Positions 17,465-26,235 of a DNA stretch of 64,000 nt are shown piece after piece (the stretch's first letter is position 1; each line of letters opens with the position of its first letter). The notes beneath the pieces were generated by a model. It was given only the letters and a program-made list of their open reading frames with translations, made no database searches and was not told the origin of the DNA. Made by a program: the position numbers and the translations under genes. This DNA is from Halospina denitrificans (lineage in GTDB: Bacteria; Pseudomonadota; Gammaproteobacteria; Pseudomonadales; Oleiphilaceae), in NCBI RefSeq assembly GCF_004364635.1, contig NZ_SOAX01000004.1, positions 186,001 to 250,000 on the forward strand. The letters run 5' to 3'.

Positions 17465-18583
17465 GTGAGCGAAGAACTTCCTGAAACCGATGCCATCAAA
17501 GCGCTTCTTCTCGAGGACGCGCCCCTTCTGGACGTCCGCGCGCCGGGGGAATTCTGCGAGGGCGCTGCGCCCTGTGCCAGCAACATCCCCCTGATGAATG
17601 ACCGCGAGCGCCACAAGGTCGGCCTGTGCTACAGCGAATCCGGCCAGGAGGCGGCGATTGAGCTGGGGCATCAGCTGGTCAGTGGCGAGACCAAAGCGGA
17701 GCGGGTTGAGGGATGGCTGAGTTTCGTGAAACGCCATCCCGGAGCACGACTCTATTGTTCCCGGGGCGGGCTGCGTTCAAGGATCGCCCAGCAGTGGCTG
17801 CACGAGGCGGGCGCCACCGTTCCCAGGGTGACCGGTGGCTACAAGGCCATTCGACGCTTCCTGCTGGATGACCTGGAAGCCCGGTGTCCGGATCTGCCAC
17901 TCATTGTTGTCAGCGGGCGCACGGGCACCGGCAAGACCCGGCTGCTCCATGAACTGCCCAATCCCGTCGATCTGGAAGGCCTGGCTGCACATCGCGGCTC
18001 CAGTTTCGGTCGCATGCTCAAGCCGCAGCCCAGTCAGGTGGATTTCGAGAACGCACTTTCCGTGGCGCTGATGAAAGCGGGCCAACCATCCGGGACGCCT
18101 ATCTATGTGGAGGATGAAAGCCACCTGATCGGCAGGCGGGTACTGCCAACAGCCCTGCAGCAGCGGATGGCATCGGCACCGCTGATGATCCTGGAGCAGC
18201 CCATTGAAACGCGTGTCGAATTCATCCTCGAGGATTACGTCATCGAGATGAGCCGGGCCTATATGGACCGGGATGGTGCCGAGGCAGGCTTTGCGGTTTT
18301 CCGCGAGTTCCTCCTGGGATCGCTGTCGCGGATCCGCAAGCGGCTGGGCGGACTCCGACACCAGCAGCTGGAAGGCGTCATGACCGAGGCTCTTGATGCC
18401 CAGGAAAGCAGTGGGGATCTGGACGGGCATCGTGAGTGGATCAGGACTCTTCTCAATGACTACTATGATCCCATGTATGACTACCAGCTGAGTCGCAAGC
18501 AGGGCGCCATTGCGGCCAGGGGCTCCTATGAGGAACTACTGAACTGGTCCCGTCAGACGGACGTATCCCCCGCGACCACCTAA
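17465..18583 (+). CDS. selU: tRNA 2-selenouridine(34) synthase
   Basis: A 372-residue MnmH/SelU protein. The N-terminal rhodanese domain holds the catalytic Cys98 in 'YCSRGGLRS'. A P-loop 'SGRTGTGKTRLL' follows at about residues 149-160. 'HRGSSFGRMLKPQPSQVDFENAL' and 'YVEDESHLIGRRVLP' are family signatures. The enzyme replaces sulfur by selenium, via a geranylated intermediate, at wobble uridine of Lys, Glu and Gln tRNAs. The start is GTG at 17465. It needs selenophosphate; selD is often adjacent but is not in this window. Confidence 0.93.
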   Translation: MSEELPETDAIKALLLEDAPLLDVRAPGEFCEGAAPCASNIPLMNDRERHKVGLCYSESGQEAAIELGHQLVSGETKAERVEGWLSFVKRHPGARLYCSRGGLRSRIAQQWLHEAGATVPRVTGGYKAIRRFLLDDLEARCPDLPLIVVSGRTGTGKTRLLHELPNPVDLEGLAAHRGSSFGRMLKPQPSQVDFENALSVALMKAGQPSGTPIYVEDESHLIGRRVLPTALQQRMASAPLMILEQPIETRVEFILEDYVIEMSRAYMDRDGAEAGFAVFREFLLGSLSRIRKRLGGLRHQQLEGVMTEALDAQESSGDLDGHREWIRTLLNDYYDPMYDYQLSRKQGAIAARGSYEELLNWSRQTDVSPATT

Positions 18584-18602
18584 CGACAAAAAGGAACAAC
18601 GA

Positions 18603-19439
18603 ATGCAAGACCTGATCCCGGAGAGCGACCAGATCACGGACCTCGTCACCATGGCGAGTGGCATGCTCATGAGCTACCTGCCGCAGCTGCTTCTGGCCAT
18701 TATTACCCTAGTGGTCGGCCTCTGGCTGATCAACCGCTTCGTGAACACCCTCGACAAGAAGCTCACAGCCAAGGACCCGACACTCGGGCGCTTTGTCACA
18801 GGCCTGACCTCCATCCTGCTCAAGGTCGTCCTGCTGATTTCCGTGGCTTCCATGGTAGGAATCGCGACCACCTCCTTCATTGCCGTCCTTGGTGCCGCCG
18901 GCCTGGCCGTTGGCCTGGCGTTACAGGGTAGCCTCGGCAACTTTGCGGGTGGCGTGCTGATCCTGATCTTCAAGCCGTTCAAGGTGGGGCACATTATCGA
19001 GGCCCAGGGTTACCTGGGAACCGTCAAGGAAATCCAGATCCTCTATACCCTGGTGGATACCTTCGATAACCGTCTGGTCGTCATTCCCAACGGCTCACTG
19101 TCCAATGACAGCCTGACCAACTACAGCGCCTACAGCGACCGTCGCGTGGATCTGAGCATCGGTATCAGCTACAGCGATGATATCCAGAAAGCCAGAGAGG
19201 TGACCCAGGCCACCCTGGCGAAGGACGACCGCGTCTACCAGGACCCGGCCCCCATGATCGTGGTCGGCGACCTGGGCGACAGCTCAGTGGATCTCAAGAT
19301 CCGGATCTGGGCCCATGCCGACAATCTCTGGCCGGTTTACTGGGACATGCTGGAGAAAATCAAGGTCGCGTTTGATGAAAACGGCATCACCATCCCCTTC
19401 CCGCAGCGGGATATCCACCATTATCAGAACGATGGCTAA
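18603..19439 (+). CDS. mscS: Small-conductance mechanosensitive channel
   Basis: A 278-residue MscS-family protein. Three membrane helices occupy about residues 20-130. The pore helix contains 'VLGAAGLAVGLALQGSLGNFAGGVLI', with the alternating Gly/Ala pattern of TM3. The cytoplasmic beta domain has 'VGHIIEAQGYLGTVKEIQILYTLVDTFDNR' and 'VIPNGSLSNDSLTNYSAY', standard for E. coli MscS (286 residues). It releases solutes on hypo-osmotic shock, which pairs naturally with the betaine-synthesis genes farther along. It sits 19 bases after selU; AAAAAGGAACAACGA precedes the ATG. Confidence 0.95.
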   Translation: MQDLIPESDQITDLVTMASGMLMSYLPQLLLAIITLVVGLWLINRFVNTLDKKLTAKDPTLGRFVTGLTSILLKVVLLISVASMVGIATTSFIAVLGAAGLAVGLALQGSLGNFAGGVLILIFKPFKVGHIIEAQGYLGTVKEIQILYTLVDTFDNRLVVIPNGSLSNDSLTNYSAYSDRRVDLSIGISYSDDIQKAREVTQATLAKDDRVYQDPAPMIVVGDLGDSSVDLKIRIWAHADNLWPVYWDMLEKIKVAFDENGITIPFPQRDIHHYQNDG

Positions 19440-19542
19440 CATGTACAAAAGTTAACCATTTTTTCTGACACCTCCGGGCATGCTGGACTAGTCTGACAAA
19501 CAGGAGCCCGCAAACCGCATGTTCGGCCTGGAGGTGTCAGCC

Positions 19543-20070
19543 ATGCCAGTACGCACTCTGAAAGAGTTTCTTGACGACCATGATGTGGCCTACCGCTGCA
19601 TCATCCATCCCCCCGGTTTTACCGCCCAGTCACTCGCCCATCACTGCCAGGTCCCCGGCGACCAGGTGGCGAAGACCGTGATTATTGAACTGGATGGTCG
19701 TATGGCGATGCTGGTGATGCCCGCCAGTTTCCGGATCCGCTGGGACCGGATGATCGACGTACTGGATACGGACTTTGTGGAGCTGGCCGACGAGGAAGAC
19801 TTCAAGGACAGTTTCCCGGACTGCGAGGTGGGCGCCATGCCCCCCTTTGGCAACCTGTTCAATATGCCGGTCTATTGCAGTGAAACCCTGACCCAGCAGC
19901 CCGAGATCACCTTTGCCGCTGGCAGCCACACGGAAGCCATGCAGATCGCCGTGGCCGACTACCTGCGGTTGGTGCATCCCGTGGAAATCAGCCAGGGCTT
20001 CATACGGCCGGGAACACGCAAACCCGCCTGGCTCTCGCGCAAGGCTGGCCGCGCCCAAAAGGCGGGCTGA
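19543..20070 (+). CDS. YbaK/ProX-type aminoacyl-tRNA deacylase
   Basis: A 175-residue YbaK-domain protein. I start at 19543 because GGAGGTG lies six bases upstream; an in-frame ATG at 19519 lacks a good site. 'HCQVPGDQVAKTVIIELDGRMAMLVMPASFRI' contains the conserved Lys of trans-editing deacylases (YbaK, ProXp). 'VGAMPPFGNLFNMPVYC' matches the GxxxPFG loop. Such enzymes remove wrongly attached amino acids from tRNA. Exact substrate cannot be told from sequence. Confidence 0.8.
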   Translation: MPVRTLKEFLDDHDVAYRCIIHPPGFTAQSLAHHCQVPGDQVAKTVIIELDGRMAMLVMPASFRIRWDRMIDVLDTDFVELADEEDFKDSFPDCEVGAMPPFGNLFNMPVYCSETLTQQPEITFAAGSHTEAMQIAVADYLRLVHPVEISQGFIRPGTRKPAWLSRKAGRAQKAG

Positions 20071-20138
20071 GCGCCCCTGTCATCGCAAACCACTCTGGCG
20101 TAGACTGGCGCTGACGCCTGTTCAGCACGGAAACGCCC

Positions 20139-21419
20139 ATGAGTGACCATCCATTCGACATTGCCATTGTGGGCGCCGGCATGGTCGGCGCCTCCCTGGC
20201 GCTGGCCTGCGCCAAAGCGGGCTGGCGTGTCGCTGTCATCGAACCAGCCGCTCCGGCTGAACCTGATCCAGACAGTGAACCCGAACTGCGGGTTTCCGCC
20301 CTGAGCGCCGGCAGCGAAGCCTGGCTTAACAGAATCGGTGTCTGGGAGAGCATGGCGAAGTACCGCATGGCCCCCTTCCGGAGCCTGTCCGTTTGGGAAG
20401 CGCCTTCAGGCCCGCTGCGGGTACTGCCCGGCGGCCGCCGGCTGGCCCACGGCGCCCGCACCACCTTTGAGGCACAACGACTGGAGCGCTCCCACCTGGG
20501 CCATATCGTGGAGAACGGCATTACCCGTTATGCACTCTGGCAGCACCTGGCCACGCATGACAGGGTTCAACTGTTCTGCCCTTCGTCACTGAAACACCTC
20601 CAGCAGGGCAGTGAATCAGTAACCCTGACACTGGACAGCGGCGATACGATTGTCGCCAGCCTGGTGGTGGGCGCCGACGGCGCAACCTCGGTAACCCGTA
20701 AACTGGCCGGCATTGGCACAACGCGGAACCAGTACCGCCAGCAGGCCATGGTCATCAATGTGCGCCATGAACCACCGCAGCAGAGCATAACCTGGCAGAT
20801 GTTCACCCCCGATGGCCCTCGCGCCTACCTGCCCCTGCCCGATGCCGCGGGCAGCAGCTGGGGGTCGCTGGTCTGGTACGACCAGCCGGAGAACCTGGAT
20901 GAACTCATGGCACTGGACGAGCAGGGCCTGATGGCGGCCATACGCCGGGCCTTTCCCCTGGAGCTGCCGGACATCGACGCGGCGCCCGCGCGCGGGCGCT
21001 TCCCGATTGCCCGGGAACACGCCCACCAGTATTACCGGGATCGTGTCGTACTCATTGGCGATGCCGCCCACACCATCAACCCGTTGGCGGGCCAGGGCGT
21101 GAACCTGGGATTCCAGGACGCTGCCTGTCTTGGCAGCTTGCTTGGAGGCGGCGCTCCCGGGGCCGACCCTGGCAACCCGGAGCTTCTGGCGCAGTACGAA
21201 AGCGCGCGGCGGCCCAGGAATCAGTTGATGATGGACGCCATGGACCTGTTCTACCGCTTCTTCAGCAACAACCAGCCACCGCTGCACCTGATGCGCAATC
21301 TGGGGCTGGGACTGGCGGGCAACCTGCCTTTTGCACGGGATCAGGTGGCGCGTTACGCCATGGGCATTGACGAAACCCTGCCCGCGCCTGTGGAATCACT
21401 GTTAAACCGACTGGCCTGA
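20139..21419 (+). CDS. UbiH/UbiF/UbiI-family FAD-dependent ubiquinone hydroxylase
   Basis: A 426-residue flavin monooxygenase. N-terminal FAD motif is 'IAIVGAGMVGASLALACAKAGWRVAVIE' (GxGxxG). The mid 'VVGADGATSVTRKLAGI' is the DG motif. 'VVLIGDAAHTINPLAGQGVNLGFQDA' is the GD motif and ubiquinone-hydroxylase signature. These enzymes hydroxylate the ring during ubiquinone synthesis. The N-terminal 'RVSALSAGS' favours the UbiF/UbiI side over UbiH, but I cannot fix which carbon. HinT follows 18 bases later. Confidence 0.85.
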   Translation: MSDHPFDIAIVGAGMVGASLALACAKAGWRVAVIEPAAPAEPDPDSEPELRVSALSAGSEAWLNRIGVWESMAKYRMAPFRSLSVWEAPSGPLRVLPGGRRLAHGARTTFEAQRLERSHLGHIVENGITRYALWQHLATHDRVQLFCPSSLKHLQQGSESVTLTLDSGDTIVASLVVGADGATSVTRKLAGIGTTRNQYRQQAMVINVRHEPPQQSITWQMFTPDGPRAYLPLPDAAGSSWGSLVWYDQPENLDELMALDEQGLMAAIRRAFPLELPDIDAAPARGRFPIAREHAHQYYRDRVVLIGDAAHTINPLAGQGVNLGFQDAACLGSLLGGGAPGADPGNPELLAQYESARRPRNQLMMDAMDLFYRFFSNNQPPLHLMRNLGLGLAGNLPFARDQVARYAMGIDETLPAPVESLLNRLA

Positions 21420-21437
21420 GATCAACGAGGAACTTCC

Positions 21438-21791
21438 ATGTCCGAAACCATCTTTGACCGCATCATCAAGCGCGAAATTCCCGCCGATATTGTCTACGAG
21501 GACGATCAATGCCTGGCCTTCCGGGACATCAACCCCCAGGCCCCGGTTCACATCCTCGTCATACCCCTGAAGAACATTGCAACTGTCAATGATCTGACCG
21601 CGGCGGACGAACAGACCGTGGGCCACCTCTACACGGTAGCGGCCCGGATTGCGAAAGAGGAAGGTATTGCGGAGGACGGCTACCGGACGGTGATGAACTG
21701 CAATGACCACGGCGGCCAGTCCGTGTACCACATCCACCTTCACCTGATCGGCGGCAAGGCACTTGGCTGGCCACCCTATCCGTCAAGCTGA
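21438..21791 (+). CDS. hinT: Histidine triad (HIT) nucleotide-binding protein
   Basis: A 117-residue HinT. '[40 protein letters not shown]' is the standard N-terminus, and the catalytic histidine triad is '[13 protein letters not shown]' near the C-terminus (HxHxHxx). It hydrolyses nucleoside phosphoramidates such as adenylated Lys. A GAGGAA site precedes the ATG. The downstream neighbour phoU is convergent; a GC-rich hairpin without a T-run (21806-21827) covers the junction and the phoU stop. Confidence 0.95.
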   Translation: MSETIFDRIIKREIPADIVYEDDQCLAFRDINPQAPVHILVIPLKNIATVNDLTAADEQTVGHLYTVAARIAKEEGIAEDGYRTVMNCNDHGGQSVYHIHLHLIGGKALGWPPYPSS

Positions 21792-21812
21792 GCCATCACC
21801 GTGTTGCGGGGG

Positions 21813-22547
21813 TCAGTCGCTCCCCGCATCCAACTGCTTTTCGGTTTCCGCGAGCGGCCGGTGCCGAACATCCATGCCACGGACCATGTAGATGACATGC
21901 TCGGCAAGATTGTCCGCGTGGTCGCCCACCCGCTCCAGTGCCCTCAGAGTCCACATCTGATTCAGGCAACTGCCGATGCTGCGGGGATCCTCCATCATGT
22001 GGGTGACCAGGGCCCGGGCCGCGCTCTTGTACTCCTCGTCCACCGACTCGTCTTCCTTCATGACGGTAAGTGCGGCGTCCGCATCAAAGCGGGCAAAGGC
22101 ATCCAGCGCATCACGAACCATCGCGCGCACGTGCTGTGAGATGTTGCGGACCTCCACATAACGGCGGCCGCTGTGGTCCTCCATATCGTCCGCCATCTCG
22201 ATTGCCAGACGCGCAATCTTCTTCGCTTCATCGCCAATGCGCTCAAGGTCCGCGACCATCTTCACGACGGACATAACCAGACGCAGATCGCTCGCCGCCG
22301 GCTGACGCAGCGCAATCACCTGGATCGCTTCCTCGTCGATCCGTATCTCCATCTCATCAACGTCCCGGTCCCGGTCACGGACCTGCTGGGCCTGGTCACC
22401 GTTGGCATGGATCAATGCCTCCACGGCTTCACCAATCTGCTTCTCGACCAGGCCGCCCATCTCCAGAAGCTGGTTCTTGAGCTCGCTCAGTTCCTCATTG
22501 AACTTCTGCGAGATGTGACGGGAATAGGTCTCTTTCGCCATTTCCAT
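21813..22547 (-). CDS. phoU: Phosphate signalling protein PhoU
   Basis: A 244-residue all-helical protein with two three-helix PhoU repeats. The metal-cluster motifs are 'DLRLVMSVVKMVADLERIGDEAKKIA' (first repeat) and 'LNQMWTLRALERVGDHADNLAEHVIYMV' (second), both with ExxxD/ERxGD residues. It mediates between the Pst transporter and PhoR, holding PhoR inactive when phosphate is plentiful. Unusually for an enteric comparison, it stands apart from pst genes, none of which is in the window. Confidence 0.95.
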   Translation of the reverse strand: MEMAKETYSRHISQKFNEELSELKNQLLEMGGLVEKQIGEAVEALIHANGDQAQQVRDRDRDVDEMEIRIDEEAIQVIALRQPAASDLRLVMSVVKMVADLERIGDEAKKIARLAIEMADDMEDHSGRRYVEVRNISQHVRAMVRDALDAFARFDADAALTVMKEDESVDEEYKSAARALVTHMMEDPRSIGSCLNQMWTLRALERVGDHADNLAEHVIYMVRGMDVRHRPLAETEKQLDAGSD

Positions 22548-22755
22548 GATGCTTACCCCTTAGCCCGAAGGCCCGGTATTGAAATCGTTTATTGCGCATG
22601 ATCCGGGAACTGAACCCGCGTTCAAGGTACCCAAAACCATTATAGCCCGAAACCCCTGGTGTCCAGCCAAAGGATTACGGTCCGATCAGCATCGCAAACC
22701 TCTGCAATCTGACTATACTGGCCCAAAAGAAATAACCGAAGCCCGGAGGCTTCCG

Positions 22756-23163
22756 ATGAAACCACACCACGACAAACCCCAACCTCGCGGTGAACTCACC
22801 CTGCAGCTTGTCACCATGGCCTCCAACGCCAACAATAACGGCGATATCTACGCAGGCTGGCTGGTCAACCAGATGGACCTGGCAGGCGCCACAGCAGCCG
22901 GCCGGATCGCGCGCGGCCGCACCGCCACGGTTGCCATCGAGGGTATGGAATTCCTTTCCCCCGTGCGCATCGGGGCAGAAGTCGCCTTTTACACACACCT
23001 CGAGGATATCGGCAGCAGCTCCATGAAAATCCGTGTGGAGGTCTGGACCCGCGACCAGACGGAACATCACGCGCGCAAGGTAACGGAGGCGCTCTTCGTC
23101 AACGTGGCGATCGATGAACATGGACGGATTCGACAGGTCCCACAGCCCGCTCAGAAACTGTAA
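22756..23163 (+). CDS. yciA: YciA-like acyl-CoA thioesterase
   Basis: A 135-residue single hot-dog protein. The start is the ATG at 22756, six bases after GGAGG; the frame continues upstream without a comparable site. 'ANNNGDIYAGWLVNQMDLAGATAA' carries the catalytic Asn/Asp pair typical of YciA (NxxGDIFGGW in E. coli). 'AIEGMEFLSPVRIGAEVAFY' is the second conserved strand pair. YciA hydrolyses a wide range of acyl-CoAs. Confidence 0.87.
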   Translation: MKPHHDKPQPRGELTLQLVTMASNANNNGDIYAGWLVNQMDLAGATAAGRIARGRTATVAIEGMEFLSPVRIGAEVAFYTHLEDIGSSSMKIRVEVWTRDQTEHHARKVTEALFVNVAIDEHGRIRQVPQPAQKL

Positions 23164-23254
23164 ACCAGGGATTAGCAGAGGGTATGGTTGTAACAGGGCT
23201 GTGGAAGAGCTTCCGCACGTGGGCGACGCTGTTCCATGCCTGGCGCACCACGAA

Positions 23255-23280
23255 AAAAGCTCCCCGGACAGGGAGCTTTT
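23255..23280. terminator. Bidirectional terminator between yciA and the PEP-CTERM gene
   Basis: AAAAGCTCCC, six-base loop, GGGAGCTTTT: a perfect 10-bp inverted repeat flanked by A-run and T-run. It lies between two convergent genes and can serve both. Confidence 0.85.
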
Positions 23281-23302
23281 ATGATAGACAGAAAGCTGAC
23301 AG

Positions 23303-23842
23303 TTACGCGCTTTGATTGTATTTCCGGCGTCCTGTGATCAAGCCAAGAACGCCGAGGCTGAGCAGACCCAGAGTTCCCGGTTCCGGTACCTTGACCGAGC
23401 TGCCATTGAACTCGGTCAAGTGGCTGAGTTCCATTTCCTCCAGCTTGCTCGAGTCAAAGTAGGATAAGAGGTTGAACACGCCCCAATCCATGCTGGACTC
23501 GTTTTTAAACAGTACATGCTTCGATTCGCTACTAGCGTTCCCGTCATACACCAGGAAATAGGAGGGGGCGTTGAAAAGCTCGAACGCTACCACGTTCGGG
23601 TCTTCGTTAGTGATGGAAAAGCCAGCCCCTTCGGTTTTACCTGCAAACGTCAATGTGGTTCCTGTACTCGAGGAGGCCCACGCGGTCTCAGTTGCACTCC
23701 CGGAATTCGGCAAGGTAGTCGATTCTGCCTCAAAACTATCAAGACCACCAACATCGGTGCCCCCGGAAATGGTATAAGCAAACGCGTTGCCGCTCGCACC
23801 GAGCACCATCAGCGTAGCTGTTAACAGAAATTTGATTCTCAT
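23303..23842 (-). CDS. PEP-CTERM sorted exported protein
   Basis: A 179-residue exported protein. The start used (23842) follows GGAGAAGG; a longer frame to 23869 is unlikely. A signal peptide ends near 'GNAFA'. The body is Ser/Thr/Gly rich with no catalytic motif. The C-terminus 'VPEPGTLGLLSLGVLGLITGRRKYN' is a PEP-CTERM tag: Pro-Glu-Pro, membrane helix, basic tail. Such proteins are processed by exosortase/EpsH and are commonly linked to exopolysaccharide production. No exosortase gene is in this window. Slightly lower GC than its neighbours. Confidence 0.85.
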   Translation of the reverse strand: MRIKFLLTATLMVLGASGNAFAYTISGGTDVGGLDSFEAESTTLPNSGSATETAWASSSTGTTLTFAGKTEGAGFSITNEDPNVVAFELFNAPSYFLVYDGNASSESKHVLFKNESSMDWGVFNLLSYFDSSKLEEMELSHLTEFNGSSVKVPEPGTLGLLSLGVLGLITGRRKYNQSA

Positions 23843-24195
23843 AATAACCTTCTCCTTGTCACCAGCCACTGGCTGGCGGCTTCAATAGTGGTAAATGGCT
23901 TGGCCATCACACCATCCCTTGGAATCCAGGTTGCCCGTTTTCTTTCAGGACGCAAGGGGAATAAAAGCAATTTTCAGGCCAAAAATACAAGGTGTTGAAA
24001 ATAGAAGGTATATGCTTTTATGGAACTGTGCTTTCGTAAAAAAAACTGACACTTAGGAACCTGGATCCCTTGGTCTGACAGGATCCGGAACCTCTCGGTC
24101 TAGGTTGCGTAGACCCCGCCAGTGATATCCCGGCCGCTTCACAGTCCCGCACCCGGGTATTACCATGGTGCTTCAATCGTTGCCAGGAACCCTGC
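23843..24195. other. Intergenic region upstream of cobG and the PEP-CTERM gene
   Basis: About 350 bases between divergent genes, A/T-rich around 23930-24050. It should hold both promoters. I see two GGATCC hexamers separated by 12 bases near 24063-24086 and no cobalamin riboswitch motif, so cobG may be regulated differently from cbiD. No coding frame here is convincing. Confidence 0.4.
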
Positions 24196-25479
24196 ATGAT
24201 CAGCAGTGATGCCTTCCGTCGTGGCGCCTGCCCCGGAGCAGGCGCACCCATGGAGAGTGGAGACGGTCTGATATCCCGGGTACGGCTACCAGCCGCTCGT
24301 CTGTCCGCAAACCAACTCGCAAGACTCGCGACGCTGTCCCTGCAGGACGGGCAGGGACTGCTCGAACTCACCAGCCGGGGCAATATCCAGATCCGGGGCC
24401 TGACCGAAACCTCCGAACGCCATCTGACCCGGGAGCTGGTGGCAGCCGGTCTTGCCCTGGCGGACCCCGAAGCGGAAGCCTGCCGGAATATCCAGAGCAG
24501 CCCGGGGTACGATCTGGACCCGATGGCCGTAGCCGATACCCGCTCCGTGGCGGAGCGACTGGATGCACGCCTGCAATCCGACCCGGCCTTCCGGAAACTC
24601 CCGCCCAAGTTCCGCTTTGTCCTCAATGGCGGCGGACAGGGCCATCTTGCGGAGGTGGACGGCGATATCCGGGCAGACGCCGTCACCACGCCTTACGGCG
24701 TGGGCTATCGGTTGGCCCTGGCGGGAACGGCTCACGGCTCACGACCTCTGGGCCTTTGTCGGCCGGAACGGCTCATTGATGCGCTGGCAGGGCTTGCCCA
24801 CGGGTTTCTGGCGCTCAACGAGCGACTTGTGACCCCCATGCGCAGAATGAGTGGATTGCTTGATGTTCACGGCACAGCGCCCTTTCTAGACGCGATCGGG
24901 GCCTGCCTGCAGTCAGCGCCAGATTTGCCAGAGCATCCGACACCCATGAAACCGGGCCCGCTGGGGCGGGGAGTCGTCGCCGGTGTTCCCCTGGGACGTC
25001 TTGATGCGGCGCTGGCACAAGCCCTGGCGGAAATCAGCGGGGAATACGGTAATGGGGAGATCCGTACCACCCCATGGCGCCAGGTCCTCATACCCGGGAA
25101 CCCCGAGCAACTTGGCCCACGACTGCGCGACATCGGACTGATTACGGATCCAATGGATTCGCGAAATTCCATTGTGACCTGCCCCGGCCAACCGGAGTGC
25201 CAATCGGGCACGACAGGAACCCGGGACCATGCATTGGACTGGGCTCAGGCCGTACCGGAAATCTTCGATGGCGACTCGATTGTTCATATTTCCGGTTGCG
25301 CCAAGGGCTGCGCCCGACCCCGGAATAGCCCCATTACCGTCGTAGCCCACGAGGGGCTCTATGATGTCATCCTGAACGACAGGCCCCTCCCTGAGGATGA
25401 GACCAACCGCGTCGTCCGGGGGTTGGAACCTCAGGAAGTGCCCGATACGCTGCGTGCCCTGGCGCGGTCCACCCGCTGA
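24196..25479 (+). CDS. cobG: Precorrin-3B synthase (oxygen-dependent)
   Basis: A 427-residue member of the sulfite/nitrite reductase superfamily. N-terminal 'CPGAGAPMESGDGLISRVRLPAARLS' and 'LLELTSRGNIQIRGL' are ferredoxin-like half-domain signatures. The [4Fe-4S] cluster cysteines are all present: C-x5-C in 'CPGQPECQSG' and C-x3-C in 'GCAKGCARP'. CobG uses O2 to hydroxylate precorrin-3A at C20, the defining step of the aerobic pathway. Its stop abuts the stop of the convergent cobM gene at 25480, with no base between. Confidence 0.92.
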   Translation: MISSDAFRRGACPGAGAPMESGDGLISRVRLPAARLSANQLARLATLSLQDGQGLLELTSRGNIQIRGLTETSERHLTRELVAAGLALADPEAEACRNIQSSPGYDLDPMAVADTRSVAERLDARLQSDPAFRKLPPKFRFVLNGGGQGHLAEVDGDIRADAVTTPYGVGYRLALAGTAHGSRPLGLCRPERLIDALAGLAHGFLALNERLVTPMRRMSGLLDVHGTAPFLDAIGACLQSAPDLPEHPTPMKPGPLGRGVVAGVPLGRLDAALAQALAEISGEYGNGEIRTTPWRQVLIPGNPEQLGPRLRDIGLITDPMDSRNSIVTCPGQPECQSGTTGTRDHALDWAQAVPEIFDGDSIVHISGCAKGCARPRNSPITVVAHEGLYDVILNDRPLPEDETNRVVRGLEPQEVPDTLRALARSTR

Positions 25480-26235
25480 TCAGCCCTCTCGGAACAACCG
25501 ATGATGGGCCGGATCATAGAGTGCACTGTTGCAGAAACCGGTCTCCCCCAGCGCTGGTCCCACCAGGATTAACGCCGAGCGCTTTTCCGGGATACTTTCA
25601 ACCGCCGCCTCCAGATCGACCAGCGGCGCCCGAAGCACCTGTTCATCCGGCCGGCTTGCACGAAAGACCACGGCCGCCGGGCACTGGCTCCCATAATAGG
25701 GCACCAGGCGCTGTACCACGGAATCCAGCGTGTGCAGGGACAGATGGATGGCCAGGGTCGTTCCTGTAGCCGCCCAGGCCTCCAGGGTCTCCCCTTCGGG
25801 CATGGCCGAAGCTCGCCCCTGGGTCCGCGTTAGCACCAGACTCTGGGCCACGCCCGGCAGAGTCAGTTCCTGGCCCAGCACGGCAGCCGCGGCTGAGAAG
25901 GCCGGAACCCCGGGAGTAAGTTCAAAGGGAATGCCCAGTACCCGGAGGCGTCGAAGCTGTTCCGCGACCGCCGAGTAAATAGCCAGATCCCCCGAATGCA
26001 GGCGCGCCACGTCCAGCCCCTGCTCATGAGCTGCCTGGATTTCGCCGATGATGTCATCCAGGGCCATGGAGGCCGTATTCACCAGCCGTGCCTCGGGTGG
26101 GGCATGCGACAGAACCTCGTCGGGGATGATGGAGCCCGCGTAGAGGCAAACCGGCGAGGCCGCGATCCGGTCCCTGGCCCGCAGGGTGATCAGGTCCGGC
26201 GCGCCCGGCCCTGCCCCAATGAAATGCACCGTCAT
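25480..26235 (-). CDS. cobM: Precorrin-4 C(11)-methyltransferase
   Basis: A 251-residue SAM-dependent tetrapyrrole methylase. '[19 protein letters not shown]' at the N-terminus and '[20 protein letters not shown]' are the standard signatures; '[13 protein letters not shown]' is specific for CobM/CbiF. It adds the C11 methyl group. Its start overlaps the end of cobL by four bases (ATGA), so it is translationally coupled to it. Confidence 0.93.
   Translation of the reverse strand: MTVHFIGAGPGAPDLITLRARDRIAASPVCLYAGSIIPDEVLSHAPPEARLVNTASMALDDIIGEIQAAHEQGLDVARLHSGDLAIYSAVAEQLRRLRVLGIPFELTPGVPAFSAAAAVLGQELTLPGVAQSLVLTRTQGRASAMPEGETLEAWAATGTTLAIHLSLHTLDSVVQRLVPYYGSQCPAAVVFRASRPDEQVLRAPLVDLEAAVESIPEKRSALILVGPALGETGFCNSALYDPAHHRLFREG

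Noticed and set aside
21806-21827. GC-rich hairpin between hinT and phoU as a terminator
   Set aside because: No T-run on either strand, and it overlaps the phoU stop; not supported as an intrinsic terminator.
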